Shown: one piece after another, positions 11,131-24,500 of the stretch | Position numbering within the stretch: the first letter of the stretch is position 1 | Layout of the letters: each line of letters opens with the position of its first letter | Assembly: GCA_019671005.1 (NCBI GenBank) | Contig: CM033745.1 | Span: forward strand, 20,884,921 to 20,948,920 | From: Hibiscus mutabilis | Lineage: Eukaryota > Streptophyta > Magnoliopsida > Malvales > Malvaceae | Direction of reading: 5' to 3' | Length of the DNA: 64,000 nucleotides | The notes under the pieces: model-generated | The model's database searches: none | What the model was told of the DNA's origin: nothing | What the model saw: the letters and a program-made list of their open reading frames with translations, nothing else | Position numbers and translations under genes: made by a program

Positions 11131-12456
11131 CCTTCTATGACATTGGGTGATTCTTCATCCTCTTTTCCCCGGATGTGGTAGATTCGAGCAGGAGCCCGAG
11201 ATTCTTGATGAGTAGGGGCATTCGAATGGGGTCCCTTGTTCTTCCCCTGATTTCTAGATTGAGCTTGTCTAGGTCCCTTGTTTTGAATGGAATGATCTAA
11301 ACTAGGATTTGCAGGAGTTCAATTTGGAGCCTTGTTAGGATTCTGAGGATAATCCAGGATATAATGATCGGAGGCTCCACATAAGAAACACAGATTTTGT
11401 TGAGTTATGCATTGCCCAGTGTGGTGCTTCTGACAGAACTTGTAAGTAGGATATTGAGCAGCTTTACCGAAATTCCCCGTACTATCAACAGGGATGATCA
11501 GGGCTGAAGGCTTGGTTATCGATTGAGGTCTCGGTATGTAATTGCTCTTCTAAATAGAAGTGTAATTCGAAGAGTGTTCATTGGAGTGTTAGATTTCTTT
11601 GACTGTTACTGACGTTTTTCATCATTTCTGGATTGTTTGTCTTTCCAGGAATTACCACTTTTACGTTTCTAAGAGGCCTTCATCTTTGCCTCGGTTGCAA
11701 TAGCCTAGTTCACCAAATTCTGGAAGTCAATGATACCCAGGGCAATGAATATAGGACTTAGTTTATTATTCAGTCCATCGATAAACATTCTACATTTATC
11801 AGCATCAGTCTTGATGTATTCTGACCCGTATTTGCAATACTTGCAGAAGTCACTCACGTATTGTTCAATTGGTCGACCTCCTTGCTTGAGATACAAGAAA
11901 TGTTTCTGGCGCTTGGCCAGGTGTTGTTCACTGATGTATTTCTTCCTGAATCCCTCGAGGAAGAATTTCCAAGTTACAGCTTCAGTAGGAGCAGTCAGTG
12001 TAGTGGTTTCCCACCAGCTTAGAGCTTCATCTACCAACAAGGCTATGACACATTCAAGCTTGTGCTTATAAGGAAAAGGTAGTTGTTTGGTCAAGATTCG
12101 AGTAGTGGCCTCTAACCAGTACTCAGCTACCTCAGGATTGGCTTCATCAGTGCCAGTGAAAGTATAAGCCCAGTGTTGAGCTAGCTTATCAATCGGGGCT
12201 CTGTCTGGCATAGCAACATGAGGAGTAAAAGGATGGTCTTGTTTCAATGCAGTTACTAGATGATTGAACATCTCCTTCATGCTCAGGAGACATTCTTGTT
12301 GCACAAGATTTATAGCAGGAGTTTCCTGTTGAGCAACAGCTTGGGCTTAGGTTGAGCTTGTTGTTGTGGAGGATTCTGCTCCATCCTCACACTATCCCCT
12401 TTATTCGAGGAGCCTTCAGGACTTTCATTGTCCCGGCCAAGTCTCATTTCAGACAT
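11131..12456 (-). pseudogene. TK1 gag (broken)
   Basis: Gag is the particle structural protein. The likely start is at 12456 (MSEMRLGRDNESPEGSSN), shared in pattern with the TK2 gag start at 46130. A frameshift follows near 12330. The 199-codon open piece 11705-12304 carries the retrotransposon-gag domain (WAYTFTG, AEYWLEATTRIL, FRKKYISEQH). Downstream, several frameshifts lead to a zinc knuckle at about 11345-11400 reading CFLCGASDHYILDYP, in which the last Cys of CX2CX4HX4C is Tyr. Confidence 0.85.
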
Positions 12457-12588
12457 TTCTAGTTCAGGTAGAACAAGAAGAGTTTAGTTTAAGAAAGGAC
12501 AAAAACAACTTGAAATAGAACTCCTAGATGGCACAATTAATCCTATATGATGCAAGAGAGCTAAGTTAGTCCTAGATCCGACTAAAAA

Positions 12589-12600
12589 GCTCTGATACCA
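12589..12600 (-). other. TK1 primer-binding site (initiator tRNA-Met)
   Basis: On the minus strand TGGTATCAGAGC lies 6 nt downstream of the 5' LTR end, as in the TK2 and R elements. Confidence 0.92.
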
Positions 12601-12606
12601 AATAAA

Positions 12607-15600
12607 TGTAACACCCCTACCCCGAGCTAGTAGCAAACTGGCTCGAGAGCATTACCAAGTAAGGACAAGGAAAGACAAGCAAGCAAGAACAAGAACAATT
12701 CAAGATTTGATAACTCATCCTTATTAGATGAGTTACTTAACTAGAAAGAAATCATTACTTATCATGCAAGAAAACTCACAATTTGTTTACATGATCATCA
12801 TAGGTTACTACATTATCAATACAATTAAGTTCATTTTATCCCTATCATTCGAATGAACTAAGTGTGCAATATAATTCCATTTTATTACAACGTTCCTTAG
12901 TTTGATACATTTAACATCTCATACCTAAATTACTAACATGATTCTTTGAACATTCAATTTACATGTAACTAGTTTCCATTCAAGTCATACACTATACCTA
13001 TCCATTCGGTAATCATCATACTAACACCAAACAATACCTACATCAAGGTGTATTCATAAAAGACATGAAGCATTCGAATGGTAGGTTAAGCAACATGGTT
13101 TATCTCATTTTACTTTCAATTCAAGCATACACATGTACATAAACAATGTATTTGAATGTTCCAAGGTAAACTAGATCAAACACTTGATCATTCCATATAT
13201 AAATCCATATATGCGCAGCAAATACCATTCCATTACATGTAGTTTAAGTTCAATACATGATTCACATCATCAACCAATATCATAACATAGTAGGCCCATA
13301 CAAGGACAATATATACAAGTTTCAAGTGTTCCAAAATGCATGATTAAGCTACACTCTATGCAATATAGTGCCACCAAACTAGGAGATATACAAAACAAGT
13401 ATGAAACCATACTTAGGCAATGCTTGTGTGACTTGCTTCTAGCTCAAGGTAGTAGGCTTCAATTTCAAGCAACACTCAAATCCCTTTATCCTATAGGTTG
13501 GGAAGAATGAAAATGAGAGTGATAAGTACAAGAATGTACTTAGTGAGGTAGTAACTAGTTCTAACCATTTGTTATATCAAGTTATGTGTCAATTGAACAA
13601 GAATGATCCTAGCTAAGGATTTCAAGCATTATAGTAGTCTTAGCTAAGGATTTCAAGCATTAGAGTGATCCTAGTTAAGGATTATAGCATTCGGCTAGTA
13701 TAGGATACAAGAAACATGGAATCATACTTCATGCTTTGATATCAAGAATCAAGCAAATCATACTTGTATAACAAGAAATCAAGTAAGTCATGCTTTCATG
13801 TCAAGTAACATACAATTCATGGCTTTCATATCAAGTAACATTCAAATAATGGCTTTCAAGACAAGTAACATGTGATATAGGATTGTTATTTCATTTATTA
13901 TCAATTAAACAACCCCTTGGTACTTAGGTTGTATAGGTAATCGAGTCTCCAACAAACTTTCGCCACAAAATGCACCGTAGTGCTAGTCAACCCTCCTACT
14001 ATCGCCAAAGACCACATACGTACCCTCCATCTGTTGCCAAATAGGGGCCTTAGCCCTGGACCGTAGTCCACCAGACACAATGAGCTCTAGACTCTAAGGC
14101 ATGCCCTTCTACCTAGTCCAACTAGCTACCAAGGTTGTTTGATTTAAGCTATTTATACAAGTGTTTAACGTTAAATATCATGTCAAGCAAGTTCATTTCA
14201 TACTAGGCCCTTAGGCCAATTGAGCCATAGCTCACATATCATGTAATTTTCATGTTTCATTTTATCAAGATGAGATAATATCTCAAGCAAGTTCTTTAGC
14301 ATTCGATCACATGCATCATGACATATACAAGCACCAATGTATCACTTAAACATGCTTATCATTCGAATAAAACATGTATTCAAGATGTGATCAAATTTCA
14401 TGCATTACTAGTCATTCTTCCCTTATTAACTCAAGTCCATATTAGGTTCATTTAAGCATTACAAGAATGTAAACAAGCATGCATTGGTTAGGACCTAGTC
14501 CTAACCCTAGAGATAACTACACTCACAATACTCCAAGCTTAGTTTTTCTTGGATCTACACTCCTTTGTTCTTGGCTTTAGGATGTTCCAATTTTTCCTCA
14601 TCCATCAAGTTCACTCCTGGTTCTAACACATTACAAGTAAACACATATCAAAACAAGTTCACAGTCATTCAATCAAGGCAATGTTACAAGCACATAACAT
14701 ACACAATTCTGGCAGCATGTTCATATACATCCTTCACTACACTTAACCACACTTATCTATACTCTAATTCATGTAAAATAGGGCAGAATCAATGCCCCAA
14801 AACTGTTTACAATATAGTTTACAAATTGCCACAAAACAGTGTATAATTACCTAAATTGTTGTTACTAGGCAGCATGTAGTCTGTTCACTTAAACATGCAT
14901 AACTTTCTTCTGTACGTTGGAATTTCAATTGGTTTACACCATTGGAAAGATAAATTAATTGTCTTTATAACTATATAAACTTTGCATTTTAGTTCTTTTC
15001 CAATTAATACAGTTTTTAACTTAAAGACAGGGCAATTTGCTACACTGGACAGTTTGCACTGTCCCTAGTGTTTCTTCTCTACAATTCAGTATTCAATCCA
15101 GAATTCAATTCTGTTTTCTCCTAATGGTTTTAGACATGTCAAGGTACTATCCATAAAATTTTCAGCCTTAAATTCACTTTATAAAATATTTGGTGATTTT
15201 TCAAAGTTGCTGCCCAGAACAGAGCATTCTGGGCAGATTACACTAGGTTGAGTTTCTAGCTTCATAACTCATTTTAACAAGGTTCTAACATTGTAATTCA
15301 ATTCATTTTCATGTTCTTACATGTCTAGGTCAGTCTAATTCACCTAGAAATGTACTTAAAACAGGGCATTATCATGTTAAATCCAATTTGATCTGTTTAA
15401 TCAACATTACACATCCAATTTACCAATTGAGCAGTCCATTACCTAATTTAACTAATCCAATTAGGTGCATTCATTTTCTAGCAACTTATCTATTCTATTC
15501 AATTCTCAATTCATCTACCAACATGATCAAAACATGGTTTTATATACATTTAGCCTATTCACACATTTTCACTAGTAAAACAGTCCCTAATCAAGATTGT

Positions 15601-16226
15601 TTTCAATCATATACATTCCCTTTATCAAATTGATTACTAGCATTCAAAATTTCTAGTACTATGAGAAGCTAAGATCATCCTAACATGCATAACAATCATC
15701 CTAATCAACCTAGGCAATAAGAACATCAAAATCTCAAGATTTAACATTATATAACTTGTAGGAGTTAAGCATTATACCTTCTCCAAGCTAAATTTGATCA
15801 AAGTTAATTAAGAAGCATGAATTTGAAGAAGATCAATGAAGCTTTTCTTTCTCCTTTCTCTCTCAAGCATTTTCAGCCATGGAGGATGAATTAGGGAGGA
15901 AGATGACAATATGCTTGTTCATCTATTCCCCCTAGCCGTGAGTCACCCTTCTACAAGACACATGTTCTCATCAATTGAGAACATTTATCAAGGCCTTTAA
16001 TTTAATTAAATTTTACATGCAATCTTTATAGCTTAGCATGTTCACATTTCCATCCTTCCATTTAAGCCTTCTAATTTTAATTTCAATTCAATTTGATTCT
16101 AATTTCACTTATTTGATATTAAGGATGGCCAATGTTCTTTCTTCTTTGAATTGATTAACTTATGTATTCAATTAGCCTATAGTTTAGATTGTGGTAACTT
16201 TCCTAGGCCTAGTTTAGGGTGCTACA
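12607..16226 (-). mobile_element. TK1 5' LTR (3,620 bp)
   Basis: The plus reading is TGTAACACCCC to GGTGCTACA; as a minus-strand LTR it starts TGTAGCACCC and ends next to the PBS. It matches the 3' LTR fragments at 1-1674 and 7621-7668 closely. Inside are the hairpins at 14486-14506, 15045-15064 and 15210-15236 and the palindrome GGACCGTAGTCC at 14058-14069. The frames at 14565-14846 and 15388-15633 are not genes. The right flank begins TATAA, the expected target-site copy, which cannot be checked because the other side is outside the window. Confidence 0.92.
14486..14506. repeat. Perfect 9-bp hairpin in TK1 5' LTR
   Basis: GGTTAGGAC, CTA, then GTCCTAACC; the counterpart in S1 is at 5864-5885. 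Confidence 0.8.
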
Positions 16227-16800
16227 TATAAGATAGGGATATGGCAGCAAAAGATGGAGAGTTGGGTTCGGCTAAAATGTACCAAGAGATGGAGAAGTTT
16301 TGCTAACATGCACCATTTTCTCAAAATGGTGCCTTCACTCTGATCCATGCGTAGATTATTTCCATGGATGTTATGCTATATTAGACTAAAACCACCGCTA
16401 GTATCTTCATGAAAGTTTGATTCAAAATATTTGGGGTACCTAAAAATTCAAATAAAATAAATTTGAGACCAAAATAAATGAAATAAAATTAAAAAAAAAT
16501 AGAAATTAAGTAAAATAAAATAAAATGGGTTGCCTCCCATTACAGCGCTTTATTTAACGTCATTAGCTCGACGACCTAATTTAGACTACAAGAACTACGA
16601 CAAATACTTCCTCCAATTCATGCGCTTTATCCAAATGAGAATTTCCCTATGAGAAATTTTACGATCATGGAGTTCCTTCATTTTTTTCTGACAAAATATC
16701 TCCTTTACTCTTCAATTTATCCGATGGCAATTTTAACTCCAAATTTGGTGCCTGCAAAATGAAAGGAAACACTTTAGTTTTGGAAGGAGTTAGGCGTAAG
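16227..16800 (-). pseudogene. Athila-A pol remnant and 3' noncoding sequence
   Basis: The minus strand next to the protease reads LQAPNLELKLPSDKLK, the start of the linker to reverse transcriptase. Within about 200 bp it changes to sequence that I associate with the extreme 3' end of Athila pol (the stretch around 16520-16560 that translates with GRQP). Reverse transcriptase, RNase H and the integrase core are absent. I infer an internal deletion of roughly 3-4 kb. The remainder (16227-16510) is A-rich sequence in which I see no gene. Confidence 0.55.
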
Positions 16801-17468
16801 TCAGAATGAACAAAAAAATATTTTCCAACTCCCTAATTTCTTCGCGTGATCTTCCATTTCCCTGCATAGATTATCAACAAAGTTAGATTCTATAAATTCT
16901 TCAACGACAGACTCAATAACATCAATAAAATTTATACTAGCAACATTATTTGGATATCGCATCGCTTTGTAAACATCAAACTTAACAACCTCACCGTCAA
17001 ATTCCATGGTAAGAATACCACTCCTAACGTCAATTTTAGTATGTGCCATGCTCAGAAAGGGAGACCAAGAAGGATATCAGAGGAAGAATTGGTTCGGTCA
17101 TTTTCCATGTCGATGACATAGAAATTCGGCGAAAAAATTAAATCATTTACCTTAACCAACACGTTCTCAAGGAGTCATTCAGGATAAATGACGGATCTAT
17201 CGGCGAGCTGGATTGTCACTCTTGTTTCCTTCAAAGGCTCTACACTAAGTGAATTGTAAATAGAAAGCGGCATAACATTTATGGAAGCACCTAAATCACA
17301 CATAGCACGTTTAATTCCTACTTTACCAATTATACAAGGGATAGCAAACATACCTTGGTCCTTTAGCTTAGGTAGAAGTCTACGCTGAAAAACAGCTGGT
17401 ACATTTTCACCCAAAATCATCTTTTCATTACCGGTAATTCTTCTTTTGGTTGTGCAAAGGTATTTCAA
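16801..17468 (-). pseudogene. Athila-A aspartic protease
   Basis: Two open pieces (17175-17468 and 16801-17049) form one retropepsin region. PAVFQRRLLPKLKDQGMF leads into CDLGASINVMPLSIYNSL, where DLGAS is the form of the catalytic triad usual in Athila elements, then IQLADRSVIYPE, a stop, and after a damaged stretch AHTKIDVRSGILTMEFDGEV. The catalytic Asp is kept here, unlike in Athila-C. It would mature Gag and Pol. The stops mean no full product. Confidence 0.85.
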
Positions 17469-19162
17469 GAATCTAGCATATATCGAAACTTTTCGGATTA
17501 CCTCAAGAAAAGGTATGTTTATCTCTACCTTTCAAAAATTATCAAGTATCTCTTTTTCCTCGGCTTGTTTGTCACGTTTAACCAATCTTGATGGAAAGGG
17601 AGGTGGCGCGGCATAGGGAGATGGCGTGGGAGGAGTTTACGATTCATCATTCTTTTTCCTTTGGGATCTTGTGTCAACTTCTTCCTTCTCTTTGGGATCT
17701 TGATTCATCTTCTTTTTGGGATTCTGCGGTAACATCCTCTAGGGTTGGTGGTGCGATAATAGAGTCGCTCTGAAGGGTGATTGCACTAACATTTTCTCGT
17801 AGGTTCGCCTCAGTTTGCAACGGCAGCTTCCCTTTGGATTCTAAATGACTTACTACTAACGTAAGTTGACTCATTTGTCAATTTCTTGAAAGTGTGCTTC
17901 GATTTTTAGTTGAAACTTTTCTTGGGATATCGCTAAACGTTTGACAATTGAATCCAATGATGGTTTTTGCTATTGATATTGTTGTGGTGTAGGTGGTTAA
18001 TAAGCTTGATTTGATCTGGGATTTGGTCCATAGTTGAAGTTTGGGTGGTCCTTCCACCCCGGATTATAGGTGTTGGCGTGAGGATTGCATGGCCTTTGGG
18101 GAGGTCCCGACAAATTACCTACTGCATTTACTTGTGCGGCAGCATCTTCTTGTAACATTGGATAACAATTCGTAGGGTGGTCCAGCTTTGTACAAATTCC
18201 GTAAAGTCTAGATGTACCTATTTTGCCTATAATAAGAGATTGAATTATATCAGCTAACTTGTCAATTTTAATTTCTAAAAAAAGCTATACTTAACTCGTG
18301 AACTCATCGAGAGGGTTTACTGGAAGGGCAAAACTGTTGAGAGTTAGCAGCCATAGTAGAAATTAAATTTCTAGCCGCAGTCGGAGTCACGTTTACTAGT
18401 GCACCTCCACTTGCTGCGTCGAACATCTTTATCTCCATAGGGAGTAAGCCTTCATAGAATTATTGGAGAAGTGTTTGTTCTGACAGTCCGTGTTGTGGAC
18501 AATTTGCGCATAATTTCTTTAACCTCTCCCAATACTCATATAATGATTCAACATATTTTTACCGAATTCCTAAGATGCTTCACCTCAATTCACTCACCTT
18601 GGCTGTAGGGAAGAACCTGTCAAGAAAAAGTTGAGCCATATCAGTCCATGTAGTAACCAAATTAGACGGTAAATCAAATAACCAATCCTTCGCCAAATCG
18701 TCCAATGAAAAAGGGAAAGATTAGAGTTTAATTTGTTCTTCGGATACTCTCTATGGTTTCGTGCTTAAACAAACCATAATAAAATTACTTGAGATATTTG
18801 TGCGGGTTTTCATTGGGCAAACCATGAGAAGTCGACAGAAGATGAATTAAATCCGTTTTAAGTGCGAATGGTGTCTCTCCATTCGAGAATGTGATGCACA
18901 AAGGTTGTTTCTCATTAGGTGTCGCAACAAGTTCTCAAATAGCTTGGTCGTCGTCTGCCATCGAAATTTGCTATATTTTGTCGAATTCAAAGTGTGTTTC
19001 AGCGTCAGAAGGTGTTTCTAGATTTGGTTCAGACGGTTGTCGTCGTTGTTCTTGTTGTTGTCGTTGTCTTCTTCCTCAAAGTGTTTGTGAGTGTAGTCTT
19101 CGAGTTAATGCTTTGATCTCCGGTTCAAAATCTACTAGTTCTTCCGAATTCTTCCTGGTCAT
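17469..19162 (-). pseudogene. Athila-A gag (broken)
   Basis: The start is at 19162 (MTRKNSEELVDFEPEIKALT), 38 nt downstream of the PBS. The gag domain can be followed across stops: LCITFSNGETPFALKTDLIH, AKDWLFDLPSNLVTTWTDMA, YEYWERLKKLCANCPQHGL and MFDAASGGALVN. The zinc-knuckle region near 18180-18210 reads YGICTKLDHPTNCYP, with Tyr where the first Cys is expected. At least seven in-frame stops are visible. The plus-strand frames at 17588-17773 and 18891-19181 are shadows. Confidence 0.8.
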
Positions 19163-19199
19163 AAATCAAAACAAACTTTAATCAATAACTTTGTCAAAG

Positions 19200-19217
19200 T
19201 CCCCGGCAACGACACCA
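19200..19217 (-). other. Athila-A primer-binding site (tRNA-Asp type)
   Basis: The minus strand reads TGGTGTCGTTGCCGGGGA, three nt from the LTR. It differs at two positions from the Athila-C site TGGCGCCGTTGCCGGGGA. Confidence 0.85.
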
Positions 19218-19220
19218 ATT

Positions 19221-20557
19221 TGAAAAGCATCGTATTTGTCAAATAAATTATCCTTAATCTTAAAATAAATAATTAATAAGTATATTAAAGAGAAGAAGGG
19301 TCGATCCACATGGACTAAAGAGTTTTTGATATCTGGAGGTTTTGATTCTGACTGTAGCTAGAAAATAAAGTAAATAAGGGGGTTTGATCAAGAAAGTAGA
19401 GAATAAATGTAGAGTAAAAAAGAGAATGATGAATGTAAATTTTGAGAATTAAATCGATAAAATAGAATACCCTCAAGCTTAGCTTATTCTCAATTCAAAC
19501 TGATCATCAAAATTTTTTTACACCGGATACATGCCGGTTGCAATCTACAAGGCCCAACCCTTGTAACTTACTTTTCACTTTGATAAACCAATAATCCAAA
19601 GACAATCTTTGGAATTCAATTTTTACTTGGACTAGCCACAACTATCGTTGCTAGCACCAATGCAGTTTAAGTGTTAGAAAAGCCCGACTCAGATTATGTT
19701 GTCTCAATGAGAACCAAATCAGATCTCAATTTTCCTTAGCGAATCTGTCGCTAAGTGTGTTCATACGAAGTCGAATATGCTACAAGCCGATCCTTCCTCC
19801 TAACTTTAAATCAGAAGAACATTCAGAACAATGTGTGCTTTTTGAAATAAAAGTGTAAATATTTTAAAAGAAAGGCCGATTGCCAATCTAAGTTTCCAGA
19901 AAACTGAGAATGTTATCTAAAGATATTAAGTACTTTTCAATTCTTACAAAATAAATTGAGTTGTTGCTTAAGGCTTTGGCTAATTGGGAAATTATCTAAG
20001 CATGATTACGGTAGAAATCATACTTAGCATATTAAAAGAAAATAAATAAAAACTTAAAAACAAGAACGTAAAGAAAAGAGAATTTTATAGAACTTCAAGA
20101 GTAAGAACAAAACTAAGAATGAAAGATGATTTTTTAGCTTACCCTGAGGGGGTATTTATAGTATTCTAAAACCCTAAAAATAACCTAGAAATGATAAAAA
20201 AAATAAATCTTAAAAATATTTAAATTAATTCCTAAAAAAAAGATAATTCCAAGTTTGAAATTTAAAACACAGCTGATCTTGCTTATCCGTTCTTGCTGGC
20301 TAGACCTTCTGGAAGCTGCTGACTGGACCTTCTAGAAGCCACTGACAGGATGCCATGTCAGACTTCATGCCTAGAGTCATGCCCACTAGTCCATCCTTGA
20401 TTCTATAAAATAAAACTGCAAAACGTTTCCTTAATTATTGCTTTCTGGACTTTGAAGTTCTGCACAGAAATGAATAAAATTGACCCAAATCAACAATATT
20501 AAAGATTCAACAGGGAGTATTTATCGATAAAATAATAACAAAATAAAACACTCATCA
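19221..20557 (-). mobile_element. Athila-A 5' LTR (1,337 bp)
   Basis: The plus reading runs from TGAAAAGCATCG to ...ACTCATCA. The sequence is noncoding and not related by eye to the Athila-B/C LTR except at the last bases. The TATA box is at 20151-20161. Confidence 0.82.
20151..20161 (-). promoter_or_regulatory. TATA box of Athila-A LTR
   Basis: The minus strand reads CTATAAATACC in the 5' LTR, a good match to the plant TATA consensus. Confidence 0.6.
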
Positions 20558-21521
20558 ACTTGCTTCAGGATGTCAAGAAATTTCTTGTACTGGTAATCAT
20601 TTTTTTGCCTCTTCAGCCTCTGTGGGAATGGTGGTGGCAATCTGATCTCCTTGTCCTTCCTCATCTCATATGGCTTGGGACTATTGGATAGGCTTGCCGC
20701 GACAAGTGGACTTGCCATGGCAACTGCTGAAGGCTCATCATCAATGATTGTTGTGCCATTGTTGTTGGATACATCTTTTTGAGCAGGATTATTGTCCGCT
20801 GATTAGATAGATCCATCACTTCCTTTTGTTCCACTTCGAGTGGTGACCACCTTACATTGTTCATGGCCCATTCCTCATACAACCTCAGTGTCGTTGGGTA
20901 GACCACCTTGTGGTATTGTATTCAGGGTCTGGGCAAATTATCCGACTTACATATCTAGTGCTTTCAAAGCTACTCCTTGACTCTGCGTTTTCACCTTGGT
21001 CTTGTTAATAAAATCGTTAGTCTCTTTCATGAATTTAATGGTCTTGGCCATATAAGATTCAATTTTAAACATGAACGCATTTAAAGAGTTTTCCAAAGAA
21101 CTTGCTGGTGTTGATTGTTGCTGAGGCATCTATTGTCATGGCATGTTCTGTTGGAATCCTACTGCCTCTGTATTCTAGCGGGTCTAATTAATAGAATTGC
21201 TCTGGTTACTCTATGAAAAAATCGGGTGCTTTCACCAAGTTGGATTGATTGTGTTGGAGTATGCATTGATGCTCCGTTTGTAGTTTCCAACATAAAAACT
21301 TGACTCTGGGTTCTGTGGACACTCAGAAGAATCATGATTATTATTACATAAATTACAAAATGCATCTACTACCTTCATTTCCCGTGTGGTGTTGGGTCGC
21401 TGCATATTCTTAACCAAATTGGTTAATGTGGCCAATTGTGCTAAAATAGTTCTGACAAATCAAGCTCAATTGCAGAGGCATTTCACCTGACTATTCCTCT
21501 TCTAGTGGTTGGGAACTGATA
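20558..21521 (-). pseudogene. Athila-B gag, C-terminal part
   Basis: This is the 3' half of the Athila-B gag, trapped between Athila-A (left) and R (right). The zinc knuckle CNLCNNNHDSSEC (about 21320-21357, CX2CX3HX4C) is intact. It is followed by FYVGNYKRS, the helical SLENSLNAFMFKIESYMAKT, and the conserved LPPPFPQRLKRQK near 20620. Stops and frameshifts split it into five frames. Athila-C gag (54273-55631) is the closest relative here and has the same order of motifs. Confidence 0.85.
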
Positions 21522-24500
21522 AATACCCCAAAATTTACTAATTTGATTAAGGGTCATTAAGTACTGAGATAATAGCTTAAAAGCTAACCTAGTGACTAAA
21601 ATGACAAATGCGAAAGTTGGGATTTCTTTAATTATGGGTTTCAGAAAGGAAATTTCTAAGGTTTAAAGGTATCATGTGATAGATAGTGAATTGAATAAGG
21701 TATTATTAAAGTTTGGTTGAATACCAAGGAAAATTGGAATGGAAATTGAAGTTTAAAAGTTTAGTGACCAAAATGTAAATTTTGAAAATTTTAGGGCTGA
21801 AGTATAAACTTTGGAAAAGTTTGGGGACTAAAGTTGTAATTTCCCAAATGTTAAGGGTTTTTATTTCATAAATAAATAGATCACCTAAGGGTGTGCATCG
21901 AATGCAGAACTTTTGGTTCGATTTGATATTTCGATTATTGGAAAAATCGCAATTAAAGTTTAAGTGGAATTCGTATACCCGGATCGAACTGGAAAATTTT
22001 GAAAATTTACCATATGATAGAGAAAGGTTATAAAAGTCATTTCCAGGTGTTGGAAATATTTTTAGTTCGATTCAAGATGAATCCTACAGTTTATTTCTAA
22101 GTAAAGGATTATTTATCAGTATATTGGATCGAATGGAAATTTTGGAGACTGGTCCAAAAGATATGTAAAAATTCATAAAATATTACTTTATGAATATTTT
22201 ATTATAGTTGGTTGGATTCCAACTAGATTTAGTTCATTTTTTACAAGAATGGAAAACTAGTAAATAAAAACTAGTTGGAAGGCAAATTGGTCATTTAGCT
22301 CCAATGGCAATTTTGAAATATTTAAAAAGTTATAAGGGCAATTTTGGAAATAGAAAATGGAATTTTAAATCTTGGCCCTTGATTGATGATAAAATCAATC
22401 TCAACCATTGGATAAAAAGGGCAAAATTGTAATTTCACTATTATATGAATTTAATATTCATTTAATAGATATATGTGAAAAATAATGGTAAAAAGATGAA
22501 CCAAATGTTCATCTTTTCCAGCAACAAACGTGAGGTCTAGGGAAAGAAAGAGAAAAAATTTTGCAAGCTCGATTCAAGCCCCCAAACTCGGTTTTCAGGT
22601 AATCTCTTCAACTACAAAGTTGTTCTACTCTTCAAGCTCTATCTTTTGATATCAATAATTCAAGGAATCCATGCTTGATTGATGATAATTTACATGAGAA
22701 AGAAATTAGGGTTTATAGATCAAATTGGGGCTTTTGAGATTTTATGATTCCATGATTGAATTCAAGTTGAAATCAAGCTAGTATGATGTTAAAAATCATG
22801 ATATTGAGTTGGGATTTAAGTTTAAAATGTTTTGATTATTATGAAAATGATTAGGGTTTATGGATTCAAGTTTAATTTAGGGTTTGTAATGTTGAAATAA
22901 TGATCTAGTAAGCTTGGATTGTTGTTTGGAAGCAAAACCCTAAGTTAAATTGTGTAGGGACCATTTCAGCAAATTGAAAAGTTAAAGGACCAAATCTGAA
23001 TTTTTTGAATTTGGAGTGTATTTATGTTATTAATTATGTTAGAGATAAGAAAATGAAGTTAGAATGCCAAATTGATGTTGAATTGAATTAGTGACCATTT
23101 TGACAATTTGTCAAAGTTAAGTGTCCAAATCAAAGTGGAAGTTTTGTATGGGAGCTAAATCTGATTTTTAGTTTTAATGATGGAATTAAGGTAGTAATGT
23201 TGAATTGAGGACTAAATTGAAAAGTTAAGAAGCATGAATCCTTATCTTTGCATTTTAGTACCTATTTCGATAACTAAGGAAAATTAGGGAGAATTATTGT
23301 GAATAATTATTTGGTGAAGAATGTCATGATTTGGTGGTTTAATGCTAGTGATTGGACTAAATTGAAAAGTAGATAAGTAAGGAGAAGTTAGTATAAAAGT
23401 TGAAGTTGTTTATGGAAGTTGTGTAGAAAAACTAGTTTATGGCAGTAATTTTGAAAATTTACCATAAATTCTACAAAAATGGTTAGAAGGTGAATTTTAT
23501 ACCTATGTAAAGATTTGTTCGTCTAGTTTCGTGTCCAACAAATGGAAACTAAATTCGAGTTTCGAGTAAAAAGATATGAATTTTTAAGTGGTGAAAGGTC
23601 AGAAAACAGTATAGCAGGCTGTTCCGAAATTTAATACTAGAAATTGACTTTGAAAATTCTCCATAAATCGTACAAGTTGAATTTGGGCTATTAATTTATA
23701 TGGTTGAAAATCTTATTGAATATAGTTTCTATCAGAACAAATGGAATCGAATTCCGAGTTGTAGATTATTTTATAGAAATATTTCTTTGGAGGTACTGCA
23801 AACTGCCAGAAAATGAGAATTATTGATAAACTTTGTATCTAAGGTTGATTAGTGCACTTGAAAAGGGTTAATGGAAGTTCAAATTGGCCACTAAGGACCA
23901 TAATGAGTTTTTGAACAATACAAGGAAGAAAAGAAAATGTTTGGAGATTTTTTGCTCAAATGATTATTTTGGACAATATGCCTAAAATATTGTTAGATTG
24001 GGATCTAACAAATATTTTACTTATTTGAATTATGAAGTTAAGTTCGAATCAAGGGAGGTTCGAGGTACAATAAAGGAAAGGATCAAAGAGGACTTAGTGA
24101 GGCATACTAATACATGGCCCAGGTGAGTGCAATGCATACGTAACATTATACATGGATGTTTCATACATCACCGGTAGGACTTCCGATGGGTCTACCTGGT
24201 TTATATATTGTCATGATAATTATGTCACTTATCATACATTTGACATACTTTAAATATGTCAAAGGTTGAAAATAAATGCATTGATCACTAGTTATTGATG
24301 ATGATTTACTATTAATTTTATTCGGTTATGAACTGCATCATGTTAATATAAATTGATTTACATTGCCATGGATGAAATATTTGATGATATAAAGCCCCAG
24401 TATGATATAGAGGTTCAAAGATATAGTTGGCTAGCCATAGAGTCATAAACAGCTGTATAAAGATTCTAAGCAGTTCAGGTAACATGCAAATTTTATAAAT

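Larger units (their letters stand above)
16227..20557 (-). mobile_element. Athila-A element, right-hand part, internally deleted
   Basis: This is a second Athila-like element with a different LTR from Athila-B and C. From right to left it has a 5' LTR (19221-20557), a PBS, gag, protease and a short pol 3' remnant, then it is cut by TK1 at 16226. Its right end ...CACTCATCA joins directly to Athila-B gag at 20558, where the gag homology (ACTTGCTTCAGGATGTCAAG) starts, so it is inserted in Athila-B. ACTTG at 20558-20562 is the presumed target-site copy. Confidence 0.85.

Noticed and set aside
12589..12600. tRNA-Met gene fragments at TGGTATCAGAGC sites
   Set aside because: Each is only the 12-nt primer-binding site beside an LTR; no tRNA cloverleaf surrounds it.
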